A model generated the notes under the pieces. That model did not search any database. It saw only the letters and a program-made list of their open reading frames with translations, and was not told the DNA's origin. Position numbers and translations under genes: made by a program. Shown in pieces: positions 36,911 through 45,814 of a stretch of DNA of 64,000 nt. Within the stretch, counting starts at the first letter, position 1. Every line of letters starts with the position of its first letter. This stretch comes from Bog-756 sp963776225 (GTDB lineage Bacteria; Actinomycetota; Acidimicrobiia; Acidimicrobiales; RAAP-2). The stretch is taken from the NCBI GenBank assembly GCA_963776225.1, contig CAVZLL010000003.1, positions 806,001-870,000 of the forward strand, read 5' to 3'.

Positions 36911-38024
36911 CTCGCCCGACGAGGCCGGGTTCCGCCTCCGCCTACGTGCCTGGCTCGGGGAGCACAATCCCGGCCTGCCACCCTCGTCGACCGACGACGA
37001 GTACTGGACCGGCCAGGCGGCGTGGCACCGCTCGCTCTACGACGGCGGGTTCTTCGGCACGACGTGGCCGAAGGAGATCGGGGGGCTGGGCCTGCCGAGC
37101 GTCTACGACGTGATCGTCGACGAGGAGCTGGCCGCGGCCGGTGCTCCGCCCCGGCCCAGCCTCGGGTACCTGGTCGAGGGGATCCTCGAGCACGGGAACG
37201 AGGACGTCCGGACCAGGCTGCTCCCGGGGATCATCAGCGGCAGCGACCGCTGGTGCCAGGGGTTCAGTGAACCGGGCGCAGGGTCCGACCTGGCCTCCCT
37301 CGGGACCCGTGCCGTCCGGGAGGGCGACGACTTCGTGGTCACCGGCCACAAGGTCTGGACCAGCTACTCCGACGATGCGGAGTGGTGCCTGCTGCTCGCC
37401 CGCACCGATGACGACGCGCCCCGCCACAAGGGGATCTCGGCGTTCGCGCTGCCGATGGGCCAGGCCGGGGTCGAGCGGCGGCCGTTGCGGATGATCAACG
37501 GGATCACCAAGGAGTTCGGCGAGGTGCTGTTCGACGGTGCCAGGGTCCCGGCCGCCAACATGATCGGCCGGCCGGGAGACGGGTGGCCCCTGGCCATGAC
37601 CATCGTGAGCCACGAGCGCGAACCCCACGAGCTCGGCTTCGCCGGACGCTACGCAAAGCAGGTCCACGAGCTGGTCGCCGACGTGAACGCCGCCCCCGAG
37701 CGGCGCGCGGAACAACTCCGCGAGCTCGCCTGGGCCATTGTCGAATCGGAGATGCTGCGTCAGCACGTCTGTCGCAGGCTCTCCGACCGTCTGGACGGAC
37801 TGTCGCACGGACCGGAGGGCTCGGTGGACAAGCTGCTGATGACCGCGACCGAGCAGGCGGTGGGTCACGCGGCGCTCTCGATCGGTGGTGTCGGGGCGAG
37901 CGGATCGGACGACACCATGATGAAGGTGTACCTCTACAGCCGGGCCCAGAGCGTCATGGGCGGCACGTCCCAGATCCAGCGCAACATCGTGGCCACCAGG
38001 ATCCTGGGCCTCCCGGCGTCGTGA
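36897..38024 (+). CDS. Acyl-CoA dehydrogenase, larger subunit of pair 3
   Basis: A 375-residue ACAD: GTTWPKEIGGLGLP substrate-loop region, GFSEPGAGSDLASL flavin loop, GHKVWTSYSDDAEW, and QSVMGGTSQIQRN at the C-terminus. ATG at 36897, 14 bases before the stop of the partner gene and after GGGAGG. Its stop overlaps the crotonase GTG as GTGA. The whole operon is therefore translationally linked. Confidence 0.88.
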   Translation: MDYGDSPDEAGFRLRLRAWLGEHNPGLPPSSTDDEYWTGQAAWHRSLYDGGFFGTTWPKEIGGLGLPSVYDVIVDEELAAAGAPPRPSLGYLVEGILEHGNEDVRTRLLPGIISGSDRWCQGFSEPGAGSDLASLGTRAVREGDDFVVTGHKVWTSYSDDAEWCLLLARTDDDAPRHKGISAFALPMGQAGVERRPLRMINGITKEFGEVLFDGARVPAANMIGRPGDGWPLAMTIVSHEREPHELGFAGRYAKQVHELVADVNAAPERRAEQLRELAWAIVESEMLRQHVCRRLSDRLDGLSHGPEGSVDKLLMTATEQAVGHAALSIGGVGASGSDDTMMKVYLYSRAQSVMGGTSQIQRNIVATRILGLPAS

Positions 38025-38809
38025 GTCCCTACCGCCTCACCCCCGAGCTCCAGGTCGAGGAGGACGGACCGGTCCGCCTCGTCCGCATGAACCGGCCCGA
38101 CCAGCTCAACGCGACCAATCACGGGCTGCACCAGGGGCTCGCCGAACTGTTCCCGCAGGTCGATGCCGACGTCGACGCCCGGGTGGTCGTGCTCACCGGG
38201 AACGGCCGGGCGTTCTCCGCAGGGGGCGACTTCTCCTACCTCGACGAACTGGCCCGGGACCCCACCCTCCGACAGGAGACGCTGGCCCACGGCAGGCAGA
38301 TCGTGACCGGCATGGTCCGTTGCCGGGTGCCGATCGTCGCCGCGGTCAACGGACCGGCGGTCGGGCTGGGCTGCAGTCTGGTCGCCCTCTCCGACATCGT
38401 GTTCATGGCCGAGAGCGCCCATCTGGCCGACCCACATGTGATGATCGGACTGGTGGCCGCAGACGGGGGTCCGGTCACCTGGCCACTGCTCACCAGCCTG
38501 CAACTGGCCAAGGAGTACGCACTGACCGGTGAGCGCATCCCCGCGGCGCGGGCAGCCGAGATCGGCCTGGCCAACCACGTGTGCGAGGACGGGGAGGTCC
38601 TCGGCCAGGCCCTGGCGTGCGCCCATCGAATCGCCAAACTGCCGAGGCGGGCGGTCGAGGACACCAAGCGGATCCTCAACCTCCACCTCGAGCGCGCCGT
38701 CGTCGCCACGCTCGACTTCGCCCTGGCCGCCGAGGACCGGTCGTTCACCTCGTCCGAGCTGAGGGCCAACCTCGATCGCCTCCTCGACCCCGGAGAGGAG
38801 CGCGGCTAG
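38021..38809 (+). CDS. Enoyl-CoA hydratase/isomerase (second)
   Basis: A 262-residue crotonase: NRPDQLNA, FSAGGDFSYL and NGPAVGLGCSL form the oxyanion hole, and the region after SAHLADPHVMIGLVAADGG marks the active-site loop. GTG start at 38021 overlaps the ACAD stop. As last gene of the ligase, ACAD, ACAD operon it would hydrate the unsaturated acyl-CoA. A palindrome lies 5 bp past its stop. Confidence 0.86.
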   Translation: MSPYRLTPELQVEEDGPVRLVRMNRPDQLNATNHGLHQGLAELFPQVDADVDARVVVLTGNGRAFSAGGDFSYLDELARDPTLRQETLAHGRQIVTGMVRCRVPIVAAVNGPAVGLGCSLVALSDIVFMAESAHLADPHVMIGLVAADGGPVTWPLLTSLQLAKEYALTGERIPAARAAEIGLANHVCEDGEVLGQALACAHRIAKLPRRAVEDTKRILNLHLERAVVATLDFALAAEDRSFTSSELRANLDRLLDPGEERG

Positions 38810-38814
38810 CGGCT

Positions 38815-38827
38815 AGAACACAGTTCT
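38815..38827. promoter_or_regulatory. Palindrome AGAAC-ACA-GTTCT (candidate TetR operator)
   Basis: A perfect 5-bp inverted repeat around ACA, about 90 bp upstream of the TetR start at 38919. Outer AGAA...TTCT spacing equals that of the palindrome over the thiolase promoter (25384-25396), suggesting one regulator for both. The AAC...GTT core recalls KstR-type operators but the spacing is one base longer. Confidence 0.4.
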
Positions 38828-38918
38828 CGCCGGGGAGCAAGGAACGCTACGAAATGGGCACCGAAACGTCACACCCTGAGAGACGGGCATTTCCACCTCC
38901 TCAAGTAGACTGCAGCGG

Positions 38919-39653
38919 ATGACCGAGAGCGACCTGGCGGCCGAGGCCGATCCTGCGGAGGGCGAACCCGGCATGAGCCGCCGGGAGCAGGCCGTGGCGC
39001 GGTCGTTGTTCACGGCCCGGGCCCGTGCGGAGAGTCGCCTGCAGCGCTTCCTCGACGCCGCCCTGGAGCTGATGAACGAGGGGAACGACGCCGACTCGGT
39101 CAGGGACTTCACGGTGCACGAGGTCGTCGAACGCTCCGGCCAGTCGCTCCGTCTCTTCTACCAGTACTTCGGAGGCAAGCACGAGCTGCTGCTCGCCCTC
39201 TTCGAGGAGTCGGTCCGGTCGACGGCGGACCTCCTCGCCGAGCGCACCGCGGGCGGCCAGGACCCGCTCGAGCGCATCCACCGGTTCGTGGTCGAGTACT
39301 ACCGCCTCTGCCGTCCGACCCGCGTAGGGGACCGGGTCGAACGCCTGTCCACGGCTCCGGTGATGGTCGACTTCGCCCAGCAGCTGCTCACCAGCCATCC
39401 GAGCGAGGCCGCGCTCGCCTTCGCCCCGATCGTCTCGCTGTTCGGGGACCTGCTCGACGAGGCCGCATCGGCCGGGCGGATCCGCCCCGGTCTCCGCCAC
39501 AGTCCGATCGCAGGGATGGTGCTCGAGGCGATCATGTTCAACGCGTTCTCGGCGACGATCAGCGGGGCGCCCGCAAACCCGTCCGACCAGGATTCGGCCG
39601 AAGAGCTCTGGGAGTTCATCCTCCACGGCGTGGGAACGGTGGCTCCGGCCTAG
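38919..39653 (+). CDS. TetR-family transcriptional regulator (second)
   Basis: A 244-residue regulator with a long N-terminal extension before the HTH (about residues 55-90: DFTVHEVVERSGQSLRLFYQYFGGKHELL) and a C-terminal effector domain. It follows the ligase, ACAD, crotonase operon and is preceded by an AGAA-N5-TTCT palindrome that could be its own operator. Control of fatty-acid-like catabolic genes nearby is plausible. Confidence 0.85.
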   Translation: MTESDLAAEADPAEGEPGMSRREQAVARSLFTARARAESRLQRFLDAALELMNEGNDADSVRDFTVHEVVERSGQSLRLFYQYFGGKHELLLALFEESVRSTADLLAERTAGGQDPLERIHRFVVEYYRLCRPTRVGDRVERLSTAPVMVDFAQQLLTSHPSEAALAFAPIVSLFGDLLDEAASAGRIRPGLRHSPIAGMVLEAIMFNAFSATISGAPANPSDQDSAEELWEFILHGVGTVAPA

Positions 39654-39673
39654 CCACCGCGTGGCCGACCGGA

Positions 39674-40600
39674 CTACGTCGCGTCGGCGTCCACCGGAGC
39701 GGCGGTCTGGCCGTTGTCCTCGGCGCTCTGCCGCCCTGCGCTCACCAGCGGGCTCGCGGCAGTCCTCGGAGACGTGTCGCGGGGTGGTGCCGGTGCGACC
39801 CAGGCCGGCAGCTCTCCCTCGAACAGGGGCGCGACGATCAAGGTGTCGATCTTGAATGCGGCGATCCTTGCCAGGCCACCCAGGAGACTCGCCAGGTCCT
39901 GGGTTCGATAGGGGCTCCCCAGTGGAGCTTCGTCGAGCGCGATCTGCGGAACCAGATGGGGATCGAACCGATCCGGCACCACCGGCTCGTTGAACAGGAA
40001 CCTGGCGATCACGTCGCCCGCGTTGAGCGCCTTGCCGACGGGGAACCACCAACTCGGGGTCGTGGTGCCCTCGGGGAGACCCCAGTAGATGTTGTCGACG
40101 TTGAGCATCGTCGAGACCGCGATCGGCAGTCGGTGCTTGTCGATCCCCGACAGCTCGGCGACCACGCCGAGCTGGTCTCCCCACTTGCCGCCCCCGTGGT
40201 AGGGCTGCATCGATTCGACCGCGGCCAGGATGTCGGGTCGCTTGAGACCGGGAGCGATGTCCACCGGTATCTTGCGACCGCTCTTGTCCCTGCTCGAGTC
40301 GAGCAGGGGAAACTGGGTGGCTCTGGTGGGTTCCTGCCCGTCGAGGAGGACCAGCTGCCAGGCGAGATGGTCGAGCGCCGACCGGATGTTGTAGATGCCC
40401 TGGCCGAAGATCGCGCTCCACGCCGGATCGATCCAGGGAACCTTGGTGATCTTGTAGACGACCTCGAAGGGATTCTCGTTCGGCGTTCGTTCGATGTACC
40501 GCTGGGCTGCTTCGACGAAGGGCCGGAGCAGCGTCTCGAGTTGCTCGGCGTTGGCGCGAGCCATCGCCAGCTTGACACGTACCCCGTCGAGGTCAGTCAT
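39674..40600 (-). CDS. Conserved hypothetical protein with a helical SALDHLAWQL segment
   Basis: A 308-residue soluble protein. It has an N-terminal helical stretch, the motif IYNIRSALDHLAWQLV, an IDKHRLPIAV segment and a low-complexity Ala/Pro/Ser tail after residue 265. I do not recognise a catalytic family. The SALDHLAW motif recurs in uncharacterised actinobacterial helical proteins. It is convergent with the TetR gene and marks the left edge of the accessory region. No function proposed. Confidence 0.65.
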   Translation of the reverse strand: MTDLDGVRVKLAMARANAEQLETLLRPFVEAAQRYIERTPNENPFEVVYKITKVPWIDPAWSAIFGQGIYNIRSALDHLAWQLVLLDGQEPTRATQFPLLDSSRDKSGRKIPVDIAPGLKRPDILAAVESMQPYHGGGKWGDQLGVVAELSGIDKHRLPIAVSTMLNVDNIYWGLPEGTTTPSWWFPVGKALNAGDVIARFLFNEPVVPDRFDPHLVPQIALDEAPLGSPYRTQDLASLLGGLARIAAFKIDTLIVAPLFEGELPAWVAPAPPRDTSPRTAASPLVSAGRQSAEDNGQTAAPVDADAT

Positions 40601-40848
40601 TCGGCCCGAACTCCCATGCGCGCAACCGCCTCTCCACCTCGGGCGTCAGCCTATCGCTGCGACCGCCGGATCTCCTCGGCGAATATCGCGGCCTCGCACA
40701 CCGGTGACCCATCGACCTGTCGTGCCACGTTGCCAATCACGCGTCGGCGAGGCGGCCACCTCGGTCAGTGGTCCTTCATTCACCAGCAGCGTTCTCAGCA
40801 CCGGCCGGCGACGCTCGAGGACCACCTGGTCCTGTCTAGGGTCGGTCC

Positions 40849-41139
40849 GTGGAGTTCAGCCGGGAGCTGCGCGCGTCCGTCCTGTCAGGTGACATTACGG
40901 TGACATTCCGGTTGTGGCGGCGGCCGAAGGTCAGAACCGGTGGTCGCTACCGGGTCGGCGTCGGCGAGATCGACGTGGATTCGGTGGAACTGGTTCCGTT
41001 CTCCTCCATCGACGACACCGACGTCCGTCGGGCCGGCGAGGCAGACCTCGAGTCGCTCCGGAGGCGGGCTGCTCATGCCGGTCCCATTCACGACGGAACA
41101 CTCCTCTACCGGATCGAATTCCATGTCGCCGAGTCGTGA
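40849..41139 (+). CDS. Small ASCH-domain-like protein
   Basis: A 96-residue protein starting at GTG 40849. The pattern V-x-S-G-D-I-T-x-T-x-R-x-W, then P-K-V-x2-G-x2-Y-x-V-G, then IDVDSVELV and a final LYRIEFH fits the ASCH fold, a PUA-like RNA-binding barrel. Members bind or process RNA or modified nucleosides. There is no operon partner. Confidence 0.6.
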   Translation: MEFSRELRASVLSGDITVTFRLWRRPKVRTGGRYRVGVGEIDVDSVELVPFSSIDDTDVRRAGEADLESLRRRAAHAGPIHDGTLLYRIEFHVAES

Positions 41140-41312
41140 GGACGAGGTGGAGATCGCCGTCGTCGACGAGGGCTGATGGCCTGATCTGGAGCGCCTCTTC
41201 GAGTCGAAGGGCGGCGGTCGCCTTGGTCAGCCTCACGCCTCATCGTGTCCGCAGCGGCACGACTGGTTCCCGTCAGGGTGGGTCCCTCGGGAACTGCCGG
41301 CCCGCCCGGGTC

Positions 41313-41972
41313 ATGATGCAGGGTCGAAAGGTGGCTAGATTCCGGTTCAGCTCGTCGAGAGGAGGCATCACGCGGAAGCTGGCCATGGTCGAGTTCGTCA
41401 CCCTCGATGGCGTCATGCAGGGCCTGGGCGGGCCCGATGAGGACCGCGAGGGAGGGTTCGACCATGGCGGTTGGAGCATGCCCTACGGGGATGAGGTCCT
41501 CGCGCGGGAGGCCGGGGAGGGGATGGGTGAGACCACGGCCTACCTCTTCGGCCGCAGGACCTACGAGCACATGGCCGCCCACTGGCCGCACGAATCCGCC
41601 GACAACCCCGTCGCGGCGAGTCTCAACGCGACCCCCAAATACGTGGCGACGAGGAGTCTGCTCCAGCAGGACCTGGAATGGGCCAACTGCCACGTACTCG
41701 ACGGCGACATCGTGGAGGCGGTGCAGGGGCTCAAAGCGGAGGGCGAGGGCTTCATCACGGTGCTGGGCAGCGGCGACCTCGTTCAGACCCTCGTCGCCAA
41801 CGAGCTGGTCGATACCTATCGGATCATGCTGCACCCGCTCGTGCTCGGCTCGGGCAAGCGGCTGTTCCGGGAGTACGGTCGCCCACTGCCACTGCGGCTC
41901 ACCCGGTGCACGCAAACCACCACTGGTGTGCTCCTCCTCACCTACGAGCGGGAGGTCGGGTCTGGCGGCTAG
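41313..41972 (+). CDS. DHFR/RibD C-terminal-domain family reductase (first)
   Basis: The core RKLAMVEFVTLDGVMQGLGG, LFGRRTYEHMAAHWP, GSGDLVQTL and HPLVLGSGKRLF matches the small RibD-C dihydrofolate-reductase-like family, NADPH-dependent enzymes often of unknown substrate. The start is uncertain: ATG at 41313 or 41316, GTG at 41331 or ATG at 41385 are in frame, while homologues begin right before RKL. A related protein lies at 50246-50803 on the other strand. Confidence 0.78.
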   Translation: MMQGRKVARFRFSSSRGGITRKLAMVEFVTLDGVMQGLGGPDEDREGGFDHGGWSMPYGDEVLAREAGEGMGETTAYLFGRRTYEHMAAHWPHESADNPVAASLNATPKYVATRSLLQQDLEWANCHVLDGDIVEAVQGLKAEGEGFITVLGSGDLVQTLVANELVDTYRIMLHPLVLGSGKRLFREYGRPLPLRLTRCTQTTTGVLLLTYEREVGSGG

Positions 41973-42091
41973 CTGATCGGACCGGGTGCCGCCAGCCACG
42001 CCGAAACGCCGGCCATCGAGCACTCGGCCTGGATCAATGGCGAGTACCGCCCGGGTCATCCGGACATACTGCTGGGGCGGCCGACACGACG

Positions 42092-42487
42092 AACACGAGG
42101 CGCAGGGCGCTTCTTCTCATCGACTTCCGGTAGGACTTCCTCGAACCCGGTGGTCGGATGCCGGCCGACCAGGATCACGTGCAGCTCCGGGCCAAGCATG
42201 GACGGGCGTATCGATCCGGCTGGAGCGACCTACGTCTCCACGTGGAGGTCGGATGCCTTCTGCAACCCGGATCTGATGACGCTGCTCGATGAGGCGATGA
42301 GGCTGGCGTGGGCGAGGTGCGGCTCACCGGCCTCTACGCGAAGGCGTGCGTCACCGCCACGGCCAAGGCAGCGCCCAGGCGAGGGCTCTCGCTCCAGGTG
42401 ATCGGCGACGCGACCGCGTGCAGCAGCGATGGGTCGCGCAAGGCTGCTCTCACCAAACGTCGCCGCATCGGAACAGCGGTCATCTGA
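42092..42487 (+). pseudogene. Isochorismatase-like cysteine hydrolase pseudogene
   Basis: Three pieces of one isochorismatase-family hydrolase lie in order: RALLLIDFR-stop-DFLEPGGRMP (TAG at 42131-42133), then SDAFCNPDLMTLLDEA in another frame, then VRLTGLYAKACVTATA and VIGDATACSS, ending at a TGA at 42487. The nucleophile Cys of the family is in KACV. The second break is an 8-bp tandem duplication, gatgaggc, at 42288-42303. A nonsense codon, a frame change and a duplication together show a truly decayed gene rather than a base-calling slip. Confidence 0.65.
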
Positions 42488-42492
42488 TCGCT

Positions 42493-43494
42493 CTATGCGA
42501 TCGCCAGCAGGGTCACCACAAATGCCGCGTAGGAGCCGATGATCAGCCACCCCGACCAGGGACGCAGACCCCGCCCGGCATAGGCCAGCACCAGGGTCAG
42601 TGCCGTCAGGCCCAGATACCACCCGGCGATCACGAATCCCTGGCCCGAGAGGTGGGTCACCCCGATGAAGACCGCCGGTAGGAGAAGGCCGATTGCGACA
42701 TTCAACGTGTTGCTGTTGAGTCCTGTGCTGAGCGCCGCCTCTCCTCGTCCATTTCGGGCCAGGTGCACTGCGGCCACGGCGTTCGGCAGACTGGTCACGG
42801 CGGCAAGTAGCAGGGCGCCAATGACAATCTCGGCGATGCCGAAGTGGACACCGAGCGACGACGCACCCCGTTCCATCGCCACACTTGCAGCTACGACCAC
42901 CACGAGGGACACACCGGCAACCAGAACATCAACAGGTGTGCCGCGCTGCGGACGGATAGCGACGACCAGCTCGAGCTCTTCTTCATCCACAGCGGAGAGA
43001 AGCCACTTCTTCCACCGGGCAGGGAGGGGGAGCCAATGAAGACCCCTCTGGTGCACGCCGAGCACCACGATGTAGGGCAGCAAGACCACGAGTACGAGGA
43101 GGAGTCCGATGGCGGGGCTGACGACGGCGGTCACGGAGATGAGACAGACGAACGCCACCCACAGGGCGATGGCGCCGCCGAGCCAGATCACCTTTCGATG
43201 AAGGGAAAACCCTCCGGCAGCCACGGCCCCGAGACCCAGCAGCGCAGCAAGATTGAAGACGTTCGATCCGATGACGACCCCGGCGCCGACGGCTCGTTCG
43301 TCGTGGGTGAGCGCAGTGATCGACGCCGTGATCTCGGGCGCGTCAGCGGCGAGTGCGGCAACCATTCCGAGTAAGGCCTCGGAGAGGCCGAAGCGCTCAC
43401 CGACACGCTCCAGCCGCGAGACAAGCAGCCAGCTCATCCCCAAGCTGACAACCGCCCCAACCACGAATTCGGCGATTGAGACTCCGATACCCAC
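42493..43494 (-). CDS. Sodium/calcium exchanger family membrane protein (CaCA)
   Basis: A 333-residue polytopic membrane protein with about ten hydrophobic helices in two halves. The alpha-repeats read DAPEITASITAL...GSNVFNLAALLGLG and AAVTSLPNAVAAVHLA...LNSNTLNVAIGLL, matching the inverted repeats of cation/Ca2+ exchangers. An acidic central loop (DEEELEL) separates the halves. It probably exports Ca2+ or another cation using the Na+ or H+ gradient. Single gene; 250 bp upstream are non-coding. Confidence 0.82.
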   Translation of the reverse strand: MGIGVSIAEFVVGAVVSLGMSWLLVSRLERVGERFGLSEALLGMVAALAADAPEITASITALTHDERAVGAGVVIGSNVFNLAALLGLGAVAAGGFSLHRKVIWLGGAIALWVAFVCLISVTAVVSPAIGLLLVLVVLLPYIVVLGVHQRGLHWLPLPARWKKWLLSAVDEEELELVVAIRPQRGTPVDVLVAGVSLVVVVAASVAMERGASSLGVHFGIAEIVIGALLLAAVTSLPNAVAAVHLARNGRGEAALSTGLNSNTLNVAIGLLLPAVFIGVTHLSGQGFVIAGWYLGLTALTLVLAYAGRGLRPWSGWLIIGSYAAFVVTLLAIA

Positions 43495-43745
43495 GTCGGC
43501 TCCGTTCGCGTGTGTTCACCTTGCCGACCAGGCTTCCCGGCGCTCCGGAATGCAATCTACCAATTGCAGGATCGGATCAGAGGCGTGCCCAGCCATTTCG
43601 TCGTCGATGGATCCGAATTCAGAGACTGCGATCGTCGGCAGGGACCGATACGCCGGCTCGCATTCGGCTCGGGGCGATCGTGACCTGGTCGCAACCGGGA
43701 AGTTCATCGTCATCGGACGAATTGGTTGTGGAAGGCTTTGCGGGT

Positions 43746-44222
43746 ATGAGCAGATGGGCCGTTGGAACCGTTGGGTTGCTCTCGGTCGCCTTGCTGGCCA
43801 CCGGGTGCGGGAGTGGGTCCTCATCGCCAATGGCCAGCGAGCGGGCCACCTCGACCACTGCAAGACCATCTGTCCGTCTGATGGCAGAGGCAGTCACCGT
43901 CACCCCATGGTCAAGCCTCCACGGTGGGCAACTGGTGACGGTCAGCGTCAGGGGCTTCGTCCCGACCACGAAGTTCTATCTGTCAGAGTGTGAGAGTCCG
44001 ACCCAGGCAAACCGCCTGGGTTGCGGTGAGCAATTGGCGGCCCAGCCGTTCGGCCTCACCGACGAGAATGGCCAAGGCTCCGTGTCCTTCACGGTCGAAT
44101 CGAGTGCCGCAACCGAACCCCTTCGTGCGGACTCGGTCCCTTGCTCAGGTGGGTGCGTCATCGTCGCCACCGCGGGATCTGACGGGCCCTTTGGCTTCGC
44201 ACCCATCGCCTTCGCAGGGTGA
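43746..44222 (+). CDS. Neocarzinostatin-fold lipoprotein
   Basis: A 158-residue lipoprotein: hydrophobic signal ending in lipobox LATGC (Cys21), a Ser-rich linker, then a domain with VTVTPWSSLHGGQLVTVSVRGF and SECESPTQ. The TP-x-L-x-GQ-x-V-V-x-GF pattern is that of the neocarzinostatin-like immunoglobulin fold found in many secreted actinobacterial proteins. ATG at 43746 follows GGAAGG. Role unknown, outside the membrane. Confidence 0.72.
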   Translation: MSRWAVGTVGLLSVALLATGCGSGSSSPMASERATSTTARPSVRLMAEAVTVTPWSSLHGGQLVTVSVRGFVPTTKFYLSECESPTQANRLGCGEQLAAQPFGLTDENGQGSVSFTVESSAATEPLRADSVPCSGGCVIVATAGSDGPFGFAPIAFAG

Positions 44223-44307
44223 CCACCTGAGCCGCGCCGATGAGCCTCTCGCGCCCGGCAGTATGGGACGCCGTCGACGGACCGGACGACGTCGATAGAG
44301 TTTCCAC

Positions 44308-44664
44308 ATGGCGGATGAAGTGGCGGGAGTCTCTCGAGCTCAGGGCTGGAATGTCGACCCGTGGGGTGTCGAACCACTGCGATGGTGGGACGGGGAGGCT
44401 TGGACCGGACACACCGCATCTCCGGCGGAGAGACTGGCGATTCGGTGGACGTAGGGGATGGATCTGCGACCACGACAGGGGATGCCATCCGAGCGGTCCA
44501 GTTCCGGTTGACCCTGAAGGGATACAACCGGGACGCCGCAGATGCCCGACTCAACCGGGTCGCGGCGGAAGTTGATGGTGGACGGGTGCCCGTAGGCGCT
44601 CTGATGCACGCGAAGCTCCCCGAGTCCCTCAAGGGCTACCACCAGTTACCGACATGCCCGGATG
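44308..44664 (+). pseudogene. DUF2510/DivIVA-motif protein, frameshifted and truncated
   Basis: The ATG at 44308 opens a DUF2510 domain (WNVDPWGVEPLRWWDGEAWTG), typical of actinobacterial membrane-associated proteins, and stops at 44454. In another frame from about 44425 the sequence continues as FRLTLKGYNRDAADARLNRV, a DivIVA-type helical repeat, and a second repeat beginning LPESLKGYHQ breaks off near 44640. Beyond it lies the truncated end of an IS3 transposase gene. The fusion order is natural, so a frameshift plus an IS-associated truncation is the best explanation. Confidence 0.55.
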
Positions 44665-44711
44665 TGCCGGCCGCCAGCGGGCTGCGTATCGCCTCTGTCT
44701 TGGTGACCAGG

Positions 44712-45190
44712 GGCGCGAGTACACGTCGATGATGAACGCGGCGTAGACCCAGCCGGCGTGGGTCTTCACGTAGGTGAGATCAGCCACCCAGAGCCGGTTG
44801 GGTGCCGGCGCGGTCGAACTGGCGCTCGACCAGGTCACTGGGCCGGTGCTGACGCTCGTCCGAACGGGTGGTGATCTTGTAGGCCCGGCCGCGCCGGACA
44901 CCAGAGAGGCCCAGGTCACGCATCAATCGTTCCACGGTGCAGCGGGCCACCCTGGTGCCCTCCCGGTTGAGCTGGGCCCAGACCTTGTCCGCCCCATAGA
45001 CATCGAGGTTCTCGGCGTGGACCCGGGCGATCTCGACCTTGAGCACTTCGTCGCGGATGGCCCGAGCGCACGGCGGTCGCTTCTTGGCCACCGAAAAGGT
45101 GTTCGGGGCGATCTTGCATCCGTGCTCGCTGAGCACCCGGCAGATCGGCTCGACCCCGAAGCGGCCCCGGTGGGCGTCGATGAAGGCCAC
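44712..45190 (-). mobile_element. IS3-family transposase (OrfB) remnant
   Basis: The N-terminal OrfB region is clear: VAFIDAHRGRFGVEPICRVL, YGADKVWAQLNREGTRVARC and LMRDLGLSGVRRG, then after a one-base shift near 44806 the start of the DDE core (RLWVADLTYVKTHAGWVY). It breaks off after IDVYSR, so the second Asp and the Glu of the catalytic triad are missing, and no OrfA or clear terminal repeats are seen. The element is dead. Its truncated end abuts the broken DUF2510/DivIVA gene. Confidence 0.8.
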
Positions 45191-45415
45191 TATCTCGGCA
45201 GTCGCGGGTCGAGCTCACACGTCGGCACGCGCCGTATAGAGTCGTCAACGACCCCAGAAGGAGGTGCAGGCATGATCGGCGACATGACTGGCGTAAACGG
45301 TTTGATATTTCTCGCAATCGCGACCCAGCCGTCAGGGCGACCTACCCCCCGCTCGCGTAGCGTGGAGCCAAAGCAGGCTTGACCCTTCCAGACGATTGAA
45401 CAGGGAGGTCCAGAG

Positions 45416-45679
45416 GTGAGTGAAGCTGAATCGTGGGTTTCGGACGCTCAGGACCGGGTTGCCACGGCACAACGAGTGTTGTCCGACGTTGAACGGGGAC
45501 TGGTAGCGGTTGAAAGGGTGGAGGAGGTCGCCAAGCGAACACGGCCACTTCTCCGAACGGCAGCCGTCGTGATCCTTGGGTGCCTTGTCGGCCTCGGTAT
45601 TGTCCTCCTGATCAACCGGATGCGAGATGACGGTCAGATCAAGGTGCCAGAAGAAGACTTGCCTGACGATGGCACTTGA
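45416..45679 (+). CDS. Small single-pass membrane protein
   Basis: An 87-residue protein: an N-terminal charged helix of coiled-coil character (about residues 5-40), one transmembrane segment (about 47-66), then a short acidic tail. GTG start at 45416 after GGGAGG. It resembles no family I can name. It lies about 135 bp upstream of the adenylate cyclase gene in the same direction and could be a membrane partner. Confidence 0.55.
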   Translation: MSEAESWVSDAQDRVATAQRVLSDVERGLVAVERVEEVAKRTRPLLRTAAVVILGCLVGLGIVLLINRMRDDGQIKVPEEDLPDDGT

Positions 45680-45814
45680 TTTCGGTCGGGGAGTGCCGCG
45701 GTCGACATTGTGACCGGGTCGACGAGTCCGTCGGGAGAGGGCATATCCGGTTGGGGGACACCCCAGGGCGGGCAGTCTGCCCTTGTTCGAGATAGACCAT
45801 GTGATGTGCCGGGC

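Noticed and set aside
45274..45382. 36-codon frame after a strong GGAGG site (MIGDMTGVNG)
   Set aside because: The ribosome-binding site is good but the peptide turns Arg/Pro-rich with no recognisable feature; it may be a leftover gene start near the IS remnant.
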